From positions 1-11,184 of the forward strand of contig JBGTBQ010000273.1 in the NCBI GenBank assembly GCA_041749275.1: a stretch of DNA of 11,184 nucleotides, written 5' to 3'. Below, in pieces: positions 1 through 6,299 of this stretch (position 1 is the stretch's first letter; each line of letters opens with the position of its first letter). The notes below the pieces were generated by a model that saw only the letters and a program-made list of their open reading frames with translations, had not been told where the DNA came from and ran no database searches. A program made the translations under genes and the position numbers. The stretch is from JBGTBQ01 sp041749275 (GTDB lineage Bacteria; Acidobacteriota; Blastocatellia; Pyrinomonadales; Pyrinomonadaceae).

Positions 1-1
1 C

Positions 2-241
2 CGCGCCACGCACATCCTGACGCTCGGCCCGGCGGCCATCCTCGGCGCGAAACGCATCGTGCAATCGGTCGTGGACGCCTCGACCGCCCCGGCCAAGAAA
101 AAGACCTACCGGCGCGTGCTCGACACCGAGCTCGCCGACGATGCGGCGGAGCGCGCCCGCCAGTTCGACGCCAATCCGGGACTGTGGGTGCGGCTGCACC
201 CGAACGTGCGTTCGCTTGTTTTACCGGATGTACTGAGCTGA
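2..241 (+). CDS. 3' end of an unidentified protein gene (partial)
   Basis: This frame is open from the left edge and ends at TGA 239-241, giving the last 79 residues of a longer protein. The visible part has a short hydrophobic stretch (HILTLGPAAILGAKRIV), a basic patch (AKKK), a charged helix-like segment (DTELADDAAERARQF) and a tail reading LHPNVRSLVLPD. The pattern 'LTLGPAAILGAKRIV ... LHPNV' is loosely like the C-terminal part of NagB/glucosamine-6-phosphate deaminase-type (ISOCOT fold) sugar-phosphate proteins, but no active-site residue lies in the window, so this is only a hint. GTG at 59 is inside the coding frame and is probably not the real start, because the frame continues upstream. 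The stop is followed within a few bases by the palindromic element at 246. Confidence 0.6.
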   Translation, partial: RATHILTLGPAAILGAKRIVQSVVDASTAPAKKKTYRRVLDTELADDAAERARQFDANPGLWVRLHPNVRSLVLPDVLS

Positions 242-245
242 TTTG

Positions 246-435
246 CGCCGCGTCGCGGCGATTGAATTTAGCCGTGCCCATCAGGGCACGGACAAAAGTG
301 CGGAAGTTTATTCGCGTCGCGTCAGCGACGGGTGAACCTTTATTCAAGCGTCGCTGACGCGACGCGGGCGGCTTGATACGTCCGGTTCCCGGCCTTGAAA
401 GGCCGGGCTAAATTCACACGCCGCTCGCGCGGCGG
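246..435. repeat. Composite nested palindrome, copy 1 (190 bp)
   Basis: The element has five stems symmetric about its centre. They are CGCCGC..GCGGCG (246-260), CCGTGCCC-ATCA-GGGCACGG (272-291), an 18-bp perfect inverted repeat with arms 313-330 and 349-366, CCCGGCCTT-GA-AAGGCCGGG (388-407), and CGCCGC-TCGC-GCGGCG (419-434). The linkers ATTGAATTTAGC (left) and GCTAAATTCA (right) are inverted counterparts, so the whole is two half units facing each other. Each central arm also folds alone (CGTCGC-GTCA-GCGACG). A second copy of the same length and plan is at 10825-11014. It fills the gap between the first partial gene and uxaE. No transposase gene is nearby. It could be a REP/MITE-like element or a bidirectional terminator or mRNA-stability structure, although no T-run follows the stems. 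Confidence 0.85.
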
Positions 436-477
436 CTTGCGGATTGCGGCTCTCATTTAATCGAGTAGGAGAAGACT

Positions 478-1752
478 ATGAGTAACGCATTGAAACTGGA
501 AAAGTATTCCTTCGGTGTCGGCGACCGGTTCGCGCATCAGGCGAAGGCGCAGTTGCAAGCCTGCATGAAGGCCGCCGCCGAGGGCGTAGACGTGGCCCCG
601 GTCTGGAACAAATCGTACCGCGAGCATTCCATCGTCGGCTCCGAGCCGTCGAGCGTGCGCGCGGCGGCGGAGGCAGCGGTGCGCGAGCTTGATTGGACGA
701 AACCATATCACCTCGACGCCGACCATATCCGGCTCGACATCGTTGACCCTTTTCTCGAACCCTGCGACTTCTACACGCTCGACGTGGCCGACGCCATCGG
801 CCAGCCCGCCGCGCCGGAGGACGTGCAGGCGTTTGTCGAGCGTCATCCCGAACTCGTCGGGCGCATCGAGATTCCCGGCATCGCGGAACCGTTTGAAACC
901 GACCGCGCCGAGATCGAGCGCATCGCCAACAAATTCCTCTTTGCCGTGCGAGAGGCGGGCCAACTCTACCGGCACATCGCGTCGAAGAAGGGCGAGGGCA
1001 ACTTCATCACCGAGGTCTCGATGGACGAGACCGATAGCCCCCAGACGCCGCCCGAACTACTGGTCATCCTCGCCGCCCTCGCGGACGAAGGCATCCCGGC
1101 GCAAACGGTCGCGCCGAAGTTTACGGGCCGTTTCAACAAGGGCGTGGACTACGTCGGCGACGTGGCGCAGTTCGAGAAGGAGTTCAACGAAGACCTCGCC
1201 GTCATCGCCCACGCCGTCAAACAATACGGCCTGCCCGACAACCTCAAGCTCTCCGTCCATTCGGGCAGCGACAAGTTCTCCATCTATGGGCCGATTCGCA
1301 GAGCCTTGCAACGCACCGGCGCGGGGATACACGTCAAGACCGCCGGCACGAACTGGCTCGAAGAGTTGATTGGGCTGGCTGAGTCGGGCGGCGAGGGTCT
1401 CCAGATGGCGAAGGAGATTTACGGCAAGGCGCTCGACGACATAGACGCTTTGAGCGCGCCTTACGCGACCGTCATTGATATTGACCGCGCGAAGCTGCCC
1501 ACGAAGGAGGAGGTCGCCGAGTGGTCTTCCGACGAGTTCGTTTCGGCGCTGCGCCACGATGCATCGAACCCTCTCTACAACCTGCACCTCCGCCAGTTGC
1601 TGCACGTCGGCTTCAAGGTCGCGGCGAAGATGGGCGACCGTTATCTCGACATGCTCAAACAGTGCGAGGCGACCGTCTCGAAGAACGTGACGGAGAACCT
1701 CTACGAACGTCACATGAAGCCGCTCTTCATCGGGAATGGCGACAAGCATTGA
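478..1752 (+). CDS. uxaE: Tagaturonate/fructuronate epimerase (UxaE family)
   Basis: The product has 424 residues. I recognise it as the UxaE family, first described in Thermotoga, which interconverts D-tagaturonate and D-fructuronate in the cytoplasm and so joins galacturonate and glucuronate breakdown. Recognisable blocks are YHLDADHI (residues 77-84), MDETDSPQTPPELL (182-195), PKFTGRFNKGVDYVGD (213-228), SVHSGSDKFSIYGPI (259-273), HVKTAGTNWLEE (285-296) and NLHLRQLLHVGFK (368-380). The His, Asp and Glu residues in these blocks are plausible metal ligands, but I cannot assign them. The start is supported by AGGAG at 467-471, six bases before the ATG. uxuB follows after a 298-bp gap holding a MITE-like element. 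Its product fructuronate is the UxuB substrate, which supports the call. The gene looks complete. Confidence 0.87.
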   Translation: MSNALKLEKYSFGVGDRFAHQAKAQLQACMKAAAEGVDVAPVWNKSYREHSIVGSEPSSVRAAAEAAVRELDWTKPYHLDADHIRLDIVDPFLEPCDFYTLDVADAIGQPAAPEDVQAFVERHPELVGRIEIPGIAEPFETDRAEIERIANKFLFAVREAGQLYRHIASKKGEGNFITEVSMDETDSPQTPPELLVILAALADEGIPAQTVAPKFTGRFNKGVDYVGDVAQFEKEFNEDLAVIAHAVKQYGLPDNLKLSVHSGSDKFSIYGPIRRALQRTGAGIHVKTAGTNWLEELIGLAESGGEGLQMAKEIYGKALDDIDALSAPYATVIDIDRAKLPTKEEVAEWSSDEFVSALRHDASNPLYNLHLRQLLHVGFKVAAKMGDRYLDMLKQCEATVSKNVTENLYERHMKPLFIGNGDKH

Positions 1753-1790
1753 GGTTTATTCATGCTTGAAGAAAGGGTAAGAGGCAATTC

Positions 1791-1992
1791 ACCACAGAGA
1801 CACAGAGGACACAGAGACGGCACAGAGGATTTCAAATTTGATAAGCAGGTAGGAAAATGTTTCCCGGCATTATGAATTTCAATGTAGCGATTTTTACGCG
1901 CCCAAATGAGTTCTTAATACCAAAATACTTTTTGTGACCTGCTTATTTTAAAAATCTCTGTGCATTCTCCGTGTCCTCTGTGTCTCTGTGGT
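1791..1992. repeat. MITE-like AT-rich element with 22-bp perfect inverted termini
   Basis: The termini ACCACAGAGACACAGAGGAC (plus AC; 1791-1812) and their exact reverse complement (1971-1992) enclose about 158 bp of AT-rich DNA, unlike the GC-rich surroundings. The symmetry continues inward imperfectly: CACAGAG pairs with CTCTGTG, and ATAAGCAGGT (1841-1850) pairs with ACCTGCTTAT (1937-1946). GCAATT lies just outside both ends (1784-1789 and 1998-2003) and could be a target duplication or chance. Terminal 'CACCACAGAGACACAGAG' repeats are, from memory, common in intergenic DNA of many environmental bacteria. There is no open reading frame of note. It fills most of the 298-bp gap between uxaE and uxuB. 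Confidence 0.8.
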
Positions 1993-2050
1993 AAAGAGCA
2001 ATTTTCATTACACTCAAGAATGAGTTGACCTCATAGACAGGGGCCGAAAG

Positions 2051-2881
2051 ATGGATTTGGCGCAACTGACGAAGCTCTACGACTTCAACGGACGCACCGT
2101 CGTCGTCACGGGCGGGACGGGCATCCTGTGCGGCGCGATGGTCGAGGCGCTCGCCGGGTGCGGCGCGAACCTCGCGGTGCTGGCGCGCAGCGAAGAGAAG
2201 GGCCGAGACTTACTCTCGAAACTGAAAGGGCCGGGCCGTCACGTCATCTTGCAAGGCGACGTACTCGACAAGGCATCGCTCGAAGCGGCGGCGCGGCGCG
2301 TCCATAAAGAGTTCGGGCGGGTGGATGCCTTACTCAACGGCGCGGGCGGCAACAGCCCCGGCGCGACGGCGCGGCCCGACCTCTCATTCTTCGACCTGCC
2401 GGAAGACGCCTTGCGTTACGTCTTCGAACTCAACCTGCTCGGCACGATTTTGCCGACGCAGGTCTTCGGTCGCCTGATGGCGGAGCAGGGCGAGGGCGTG
2501 ATCCTCAACATCTCCTCGATGAGCGCCATCAAACCGCTGACGCGCGTCGTCGGCTACTCGGCGGCGAAGGCCGGCGTCAATAGCTTCACGCACTGGCTCG
2601 CCGTGCATCTCGCGCAGGAGTACGGCCCGCGTCTGAGGGTCAACGCCGTCGCGCCCGGCTTCTTCGTCACCGAGCAGAACCGCGCGCTCCTGACCAACCC
2701 GGAGACGGGCGAGTTGACGCCGCGCGGACAGTCCATCATCGCGCACACGCCGATGAACCGTTTCGGCGAACCGGCGGACTTGCTCGGCGCGGTGCTCTGG
2801 CTCTTGTCGCCGGCCTCCTCGTTCGTCACCGGCATCGTGGTGCCGGTGGACGGAGGCTTCTCGGCCTTCGGCGGCGTGTGA
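2051..2881 (+). CDS. uxuB: SDR-family fructuronate reductase / D-mannonate oxidoreductase (UxuB type)
   Basis: This is a 276-residue classical short-chain dehydrogenase/reductase, the form of D-mannonate oxidoreductase found in Bacillus (UxuB/YjmF) rather than the longer E. coli type. It would reduce D-fructuronate to D-mannonate with NAD(P)H in the cytoplasm. The Rossmann motif TGGTGILCG is at residues 20-28. The NAG-type motif is NGAGGN at 96-101, N128 is the structural Asn, and the catalytic set is S156 (NISSMS), Y169 and K173 (YSAAK). The C-terminal VAPGFFVTEQNR and VPVDGGF are typical. GGN after the NAG motif and the TEQNR segment are features I associate with this sugar-acid subgroup. 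AGGGG at 2039-2043 supports the start. Position after uxaE fits the pathway. A general SDR of other specificity is the alternative. Confidence 0.82.
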   Translation: MDLAQLTKLYDFNGRTVVVTGGTGILCGAMVEALAGCGANLAVLARSEEKGRDLLSKLKGPGRHVILQGDVLDKASLEAAARRVHKEFGRVDALLNGAGGNSPGATARPDLSFFDLPEDALRYVFELNLLGTILPTQVFGRLMAEQGEGVILNISSMSAIKPLTRVVGYSAAKAGVNSFTHWLAVHLAQEYGPRLRVNAVAPGFFVTEQNRALLTNPETGELTPRGQSIIAHTPMNRFGEPADLLGAVLWLLSPASSFVTGIVVPVDGGFSAFGGV

Positions 2882-2900
2882 AGCGCGACCCGTCGCGCTT
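2881..2900 (+). terminator. Perfect hairpin directly after uxuB (possible terminator or mRNA 3' structure)
   Basis: AAGCGCGAC (2881-2889), a two-base centre and GTCGCGCTT (2892-2900) form a perfect 9-bp inverted repeat starting on the last base of the uxuB stop codon. There is no T-run after it, so it is not a standard intrinsic terminator. It may protect the mRNA end or weaken read-through into the small zinc-finger gene. Confidence 0.35.
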
Positions 2901-2938
2901 CGTGCGAAAGAGTTGACGTTTCATCTATCAGCAGGCTC

Positions 2939-3127
2939 ATGTCGGGAGATTGGGAAAACGACGACCGCCGATGTCGTTGGCACCACGACGATTGGGTATC
3001 GGCCTGCCATGCGTGCGGGAAATATGCCTGCGTCAAGTGCGAGAACGAGGAGCAGCCGGGCCAAGCCGTCTGCCCACACTGCGGTGTGCTCTGGCACGAA
3101 CAGCCGTGGGCCGCGCCGCCGAAATGA
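2939..3127 (+). CDS. Small B-box-like zinc-finger protein
   Basis: This is a 62-residue protein rich in Cys and His. Possible zinc ligands are C12-x2-H15, C23-x2-C26, C31-x2-C34 and C45-x2-C48. The spacing C-x2-H ... C-x2-C-x4-C-x2-C ... C-x2-C resembles the B-box-type zinc finger that in bacteria often precedes membrane domains such as rhomboid proteases, but here it stands alone with no membrane segment. Conserved-looking aromatic residues flank it (W14, W19, W52, W57). Only 12 bases separate its stop from the pgm start, so the two are probably co-transcribed. The ribosome site is weak (AGCAGG, about 2929-2934). Function is unknown; it might be a protein- or nucleic acid-binding module. The regular Cys pairs argue for a real gene despite its size. 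Confidence 0.65.
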   Translation: MSGDWENDDRRCRWHHDDWVSACHACGKYACVKCENEEQPGQAVCPHCGVLWHEQPWAAPPK

Positions 3128-3139
3128 TCGAGCAGCACT

Positions 3140-4777
3140 ATGAACACAGTCGTCACGACTCCGTTCACGGATCAGCGACCGGGCACCTCCGGCCTGCGTA
3201 AAAAAACGCGCGTCTTCATGCAACCGAACTATCTGGAGAACTTCGTCCAGTCGGTCTTCAACGCGGTGCGCGAAAGCACCGGCGCGGACTTTCGTGAGGA
3301 GATGCTCGTGGTCGGCGGCGACGGTCGTTACTACAACCGCGAGGCCGCGCACATCATCATCCGCATGGCCGCCGCGAACGGCTTTCGCCGCGTGCTCGTC
3401 GGGCGCGGCGCCATTCTTTCGACGCCCGCCGTCTCCGCCGTTATCCGCCGCCGCGATGCTTTGGGTGGCCTCGTGCTTTCAGCGAGCCACAACGCCGGCG
3501 GGATAGACGAAGATTTCGGCATCAAGTACAACGTCCGCAACGGCGGCCCCGCGCCTGAGTCAGTGACCGAACGCATCTATCAGCAGACGCTCGCGATTAA
3601 GGAATACCGAACGCTCGACCACGCCGATATAGACCTCGACACGGTGGGCGCGGTCAAGGTCGGCGACATGGAAGTCGTCGTGATTGACTCGCTCGAAGAT
3701 TACACGGCGGTGATGGAAGAGCTGTTCGACTTCGAGCGTTTGCGCGCACACTTCCGCGAAGGCTTTCGCATGACGTTCGACGCGATGAGCGCCGTTACCG
3801 GCCCCTACGCGCGGCACATCCTCGAAGAGCGCCTCGGCGCCCCGGCGGGCACCGTTATCAACGGCGAGCCGCTCGAAGATTTCGGCGGTCATCATCCCGA
3901 CCCGAACCTCGTCCACGCCGCCGAATTGGTCGCGCGTCTCTCGGCTGCGGACGCGCCCGACTTCGGCGCGGCGTGCGACGGCGACGGCGACCGCAATCTG
4001 ATCCTCGGTCGCAATTTCTTCGTCTCGCCGGGCGACTCTCTGGCTATCATCGCCGAGCACGCGCAAGGCGCAATCCCCGGCTACCGCGAAGGACTCGCGG
4101 GCATCGCGCGCTCGATGCCGACCTCGACGGCGGCTGATCGCGTCGCCGCCGCTCTCGGCATCAAGGCTTACGAGACGCCGACGGGCTGGAAGTTCTTCGG
4201 GAATCTGTTGGACGCGGGGCTGGTCACGCTCTGCGGCGAGGAGAGTTTCGGCACCGGCTCCGACCACGTGCGCGAGAAGGATGGTCTGTGGGCCGTGCTC
4301 GCATGGCTCTCGATTCTGGCCGCGACGCGCAAGAGCGTGGAAGAGGTGGTGCGTGACCACTGGCGCCGCTTCGGCAGAAGCTACTACCAGCGCCACGACT
4401 TCGAAGGGCTGGATGCGGACGCCGCCGGGCTGATGATCGAAGCGTTGCGCGAGAAGCTCCCGACCCTGCCCGGCACGGGCTTCGCGGGCGGCGAGGTCGC
4501 CACCGCCGACGACTTCAGCTACACCGACCCGGTGGACGGCGGCACGAGCGCAAGACAAGGCATCCGCCTCCTGCTGGCCGACGGCTCGCGCGTGGTCTGC
4601 CGACTGTCGGGCACGGGCACGTCGGGCGCGACGTTGCGTCTCTACGTCGAACGCTACGCGGCGGACGACGGCGACCGCGAAGTTGACGACGTGCTCGCGC
4701 CGCTCGTCCGGGCCGCGAAGGAGTTGCTCGAGTTGCGAGAATATTGTAACCGCGACGAAGCGACCGTCGTCACTTAG
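3140..4777 (+). CDS. pgm: Alpha-D-glucose phosphate-specific phosphoglucomutase, eukaryote-like
   Basis: The 545-residue product interconverts glucose-1-phosphate and glucose-6-phosphate. It aligns by eye along its whole length with animal PGM1, including DQRPGTSGLRK at the N-terminus, EDFGGHHPDPNL, TPTGWKFFGNL, EKDGLWAVLAWLSIL and even the ending ATVVT. The phosphoserine loop is SASHNAGG with S116 as the phosphorylated residue, and its usual Pro is Ala119. The Mg2+ loop is D280-G-D-G-D284, the sugar-binding loop is GEESFGTGSDH (366-376), and the phosphate-binding loop is RLSGTGTSG (488-496). All four domains are present, so an active enzyme is expected. It follows the zinc-finger gene by 12 bases and may share its transcript. 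Its place in a uronate region could reflect general hexose-phosphate balance during gluconeogenesis; a direct role in uronate breakdown is not evident. Confidence 0.93.
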   Translation: MNTVVTTPFTDQRPGTSGLRKKTRVFMQPNYLENFVQSVFNAVRESTGADFREEMLVVGGDGRYYNREAAHIIIRMAAANGFRRVLVGRGAILSTPAVSAVIRRRDALGGLVLSASHNAGGIDEDFGIKYNVRNGGPAPESVTERIYQQTLAIKEYRTLDHADIDLDTVGAVKVGDMEVVVIDSLEDYTAVMEELFDFERLRAHFREGFRMTFDAMSAVTGPYARHILEERLGAPAGTVINGEPLEDFGGHHPDPNLVHAAELVARLSAADAPDFGAACDGDGDRNLILGRNFFVSPGDSLAIIAEHAQGAIPGYREGLAGIARSMPTSTAADRVAAALGIKAYETPTGWKFFGNLLDAGLVTLCGEESFGTGSDHVREKDGLWAVLAWLSILAATRKSVEEVVRDHWRRFGRSYYQRHDFEGLDADAAGLMIEALREKLPTLPGTGFAGGEVATADDFSYTDPVDGGTSARQGIRLLLADGSRVVCRLSGTGTSGATLRLYVERYAADDGDREVDDVLAPLVRAAKELLELREYCNRDEATVVT

Positions 4778-4793
4778 AGAACGTTATCTTCTG

Positions 4794-4921
4794 GGGGCGC
4801 AAGCGTCCCGCTTGCATGAGCGCGCAGCGCGAACAAAGGGTTTCGATAAATTCAAGCTTGAATGAAAAGGGGGAGCTTTGAGCGTGCCGGCGCACGCTTG
4901 CAAGCGGGACGCTTGCGCCCC
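4794..4921. repeat. 128-bp inverted-repeat element with 23-bp perfect arms
   Basis: GGGGCGCAAGCGTCCCGCTT plus GCA (4794-4816) is exactly inverted at 4899-4921. Each arm also folds on itself: GCAAGCG-TCC-CGCTTGC at 4799-4815 and GCAAGCG-GGA-CGCTTGC at 4900-4916. Inside, AGCGTGC-CGGC-GCACGCT (4881-4898) forms a further hairpin and CGCGC-A-GCGCG (4821-4831) a smaller one. The 82-bp centre is less GC-rich and has no credible gene. It occupies most of the pgm to larA-like gap. The hairpin-within-arm design is like the elements at 246 and 10825, though the sequence is different. It could limit read-through from pgm. Confidence 0.8.
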
Positions 4922-4959
4922 TGAGATATGCGGTCTTCATCGTTCCGAGGCAATTAGAT

Positions 4960-6234
4960 ATGTTGATCGGTAAAGGCTACGAAGACGATTTTTTGACCGA
5001 GCATGAGGTGCGCGAGTTGATGTCGTCCGCGCTCGACGGCGCGCGGCTCGCGGGCCGTCGCGTGCTCGTCATCATCCCCGACGCGACGCGCACCGCGCCG
5101 ATTCCGCTGATGTTCCGCCTCTTCCATGAGCACCTCGCTGGAAAGGTCGCCGCACTCGATTACCTCGTCGCGCTCGGCACGCATCAGGCGATGAGCGACG
5201 AAGCGCTCAACAAGTTGGTCGGCGTCACGGCGCAGGAGCGCGCCACTCAATACGCGGACGTGCAAATCTTCAACCACCGTTGGGACTTGCCCGAAACCTT
5301 CGCCGATCTGGGAACCATCTCGGCGGACGAAATCAGTGAGATGACGGGCGGGCTGATGCATCGCGCGGTGGAGGTGCGGCTCAATAAGCTGGTCTTCGAC
5401 TACGACCAGATCATCATCTGCGGCCCTACGTTCCCGCACGAGGTCGTGGGCTTCTCCGGCGGCAACAAATATTTCTTCCCCGGCATCGGCGGCCCCGAAG
5501 TCATCAACTTTTCGCACTGGCTCGGCGCGGTGATTACGAGCTACTCGGTCATCGGTACGAAGTACACACCCGTGCGCCGTGTGATTGATCGCGCCGCGTC
5601 TTTTATCGAGCGGCCCAAGCTCTGCTTCAGCATGGTCGTCAAAGGCGACGGGCTGGCGGGTCTCTACGTCGGCGCTCCCGAAGTGGCTTATGAAGCGGCG
5701 GCTGACCTGTCGTCGAAGCTTCATATCAAGTGGGTGGACAAACCCTTCCGGCGCGTGCTGGCGGTGATGCCGAAGATGTACGACGACCTGTGGACGGCAG
5801 CGAAGGGGATGTACAAGCTCGAACCCGCGATTGAAGATGGCGGCGAGGTCGTCATCTACGCGCCGCACGTCGAAGAGGTGAGCTACACGCACGGGCATCT
5901 TCTGGACGAAGTGGGGTATCACGTCCGCGACTACTTTCTGAAGCAGTGGGACAAGTTCAAAGAGTATCCGGGCGGCGTGCTTGCACACAGCACGCACCTG
6001 CGCGGGATGGGCGAGTACGACGCCGCGACGGGCATCGAAAGCCCGCGCGTCAACGTCACGCTCGCCACGCGCATCCCCGAAGAGCGTTGCCGCCGCCTGA
6101 GCGTGGGCTATCTCGATCCCGATACGATCAACCCCGACGAATGGCGCGACCGCGAGGACGAAGGCGTCCTGTTCGTGCCGAAGGCGGGCGAGATGCTCTA
6201 TCGAGTGAAGCCGAAGGCGGCAGCCGCGTCGTGA
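4960..6234 (+). CDS. LarA-family (DUF2088) nickel-pincer racemase/epimerase homologue
   Basis: The product has 424 residues. It belongs to the lactate racemase LarA superfamily, whose members use a covalently bound nickel-pincer nucleotide to epimerise 2-hydroxyacids by hydride transfer. Cofactor and active-site residues are present: PDATR (40-44, R44), GTH with H75, PH with H160, GFSGGNK with K170 as the expected covalent lysine, and H186 in NFSHW. The H160-K170-H186 spacing (10 and 16) equals LarA H174-K184-H200. The cofactor-making genes larB, larC and larE are not in the window. Lactate is an unlikely substrate in this setting; a hexonate such as D-mannonate/D-gluconate (C2 epimers) is my inference, since a D-gluconate 2-epimerase is known in this superfamily. 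The start has CGAGG at 4946-4950. It ends directly before a palindromic half unit, with the M24-like gene beyond. Confidence 0.85.
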   Translation: MLIGKGYEDDFLTEHEVRELMSSALDGARLAGRRVLVIIPDATRTAPIPLMFRLFHEHLAGKVAALDYLVALGTHQAMSDEALNKLVGVTAQERATQYADVQIFNHRWDLPETFADLGTISADEISEMTGGLMHRAVEVRLNKLVFDYDQIIICGPTFPHEVVGFSGGNKYFFPGIGGPEVINFSHWLGAVITSYSVIGTKYTPVRRVIDRAASFIERPKLCFSMVVKGDGLAGLYVGAPEVAYEAAADLSSKLHIKWVDKPFRRVLAVMPKMYDDLWTAAKGMYKLEPAIEDGGEVVIYAPHVEEVSYTHGHLLDEVGYHVRDYFLKQWDKFKEYPGGVLAHSTHLRGMGEYDAATGIESPRVNVTLATRIPEERCRRLSVGYLDPDTINPDEWRDREDEGVLFVPKAGEMLYRVKPKAAAAS

Positions 6235-6292
6235 GTCCGCGTCAGCGGACGGATTGAATAAAGCCCAGAGTGGAGCGCAGCGGAACTCTGGG
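6235..6292. repeat. Half unit of the composite palindrome family
   Basis: GTCCGC-GTCA-GCGGAC (6235-6250) starts immediately after the LarA-like stop. A linker GGATTGAATAAAGC follows, then CCCAGAGT (6264-6271) pairing with ACTCTGGG (6285-6292). This is the same order as the left half of the 246 and 10825 elements (stem, ATTGAATTTAGC linker, second stem), but with different stem sequences that still pair perfectly. It lies just upstream of the M24-like ATG at 6300, so it could affect translation of that gene. Confidence 0.75.
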
Positions 6293-6299
6293 AACTTTT

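Noticed and set aside
246..435. CRISPR array
   Set aside because: The repeats are inverted and nested with no regular spacer series, and no cas gene is nearby.
436..466. Sigma-70 promoter before uxaE (TTGCGG ... CATTTAAT)
   Set aside because: Candidate boxes are poor matches and wrongly spaced, so no promoter can be supported.
2554..3352. Minus-strand frames covering the gap between uxuB and pgm
   Set aside because: They run across ends of well-supported + strand genes and show no family features.
3560..4558. A 332-residue open frame on the minus strand opposite pgm
   Set aside because: No recognisable motif; the + strand encodes a full-length phosphoglucomutase with all catalytic loops.
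4954..5997. A 347-residue open frame on the minus strand opposite the LarA-like gene
   Set aside because: Arg/His/Val-rich shadow translation without motifs; the + strand has the complete LarA active-site pattern.
6270..6299. GTG 6270 as the start of the M24-like gene
   Set aside because: It lies inside the left arm of the hairpin at 6264-6292, part of a repeat family, and adds ten residues unlike the family; ATG 6300 follows directly after the repeat.
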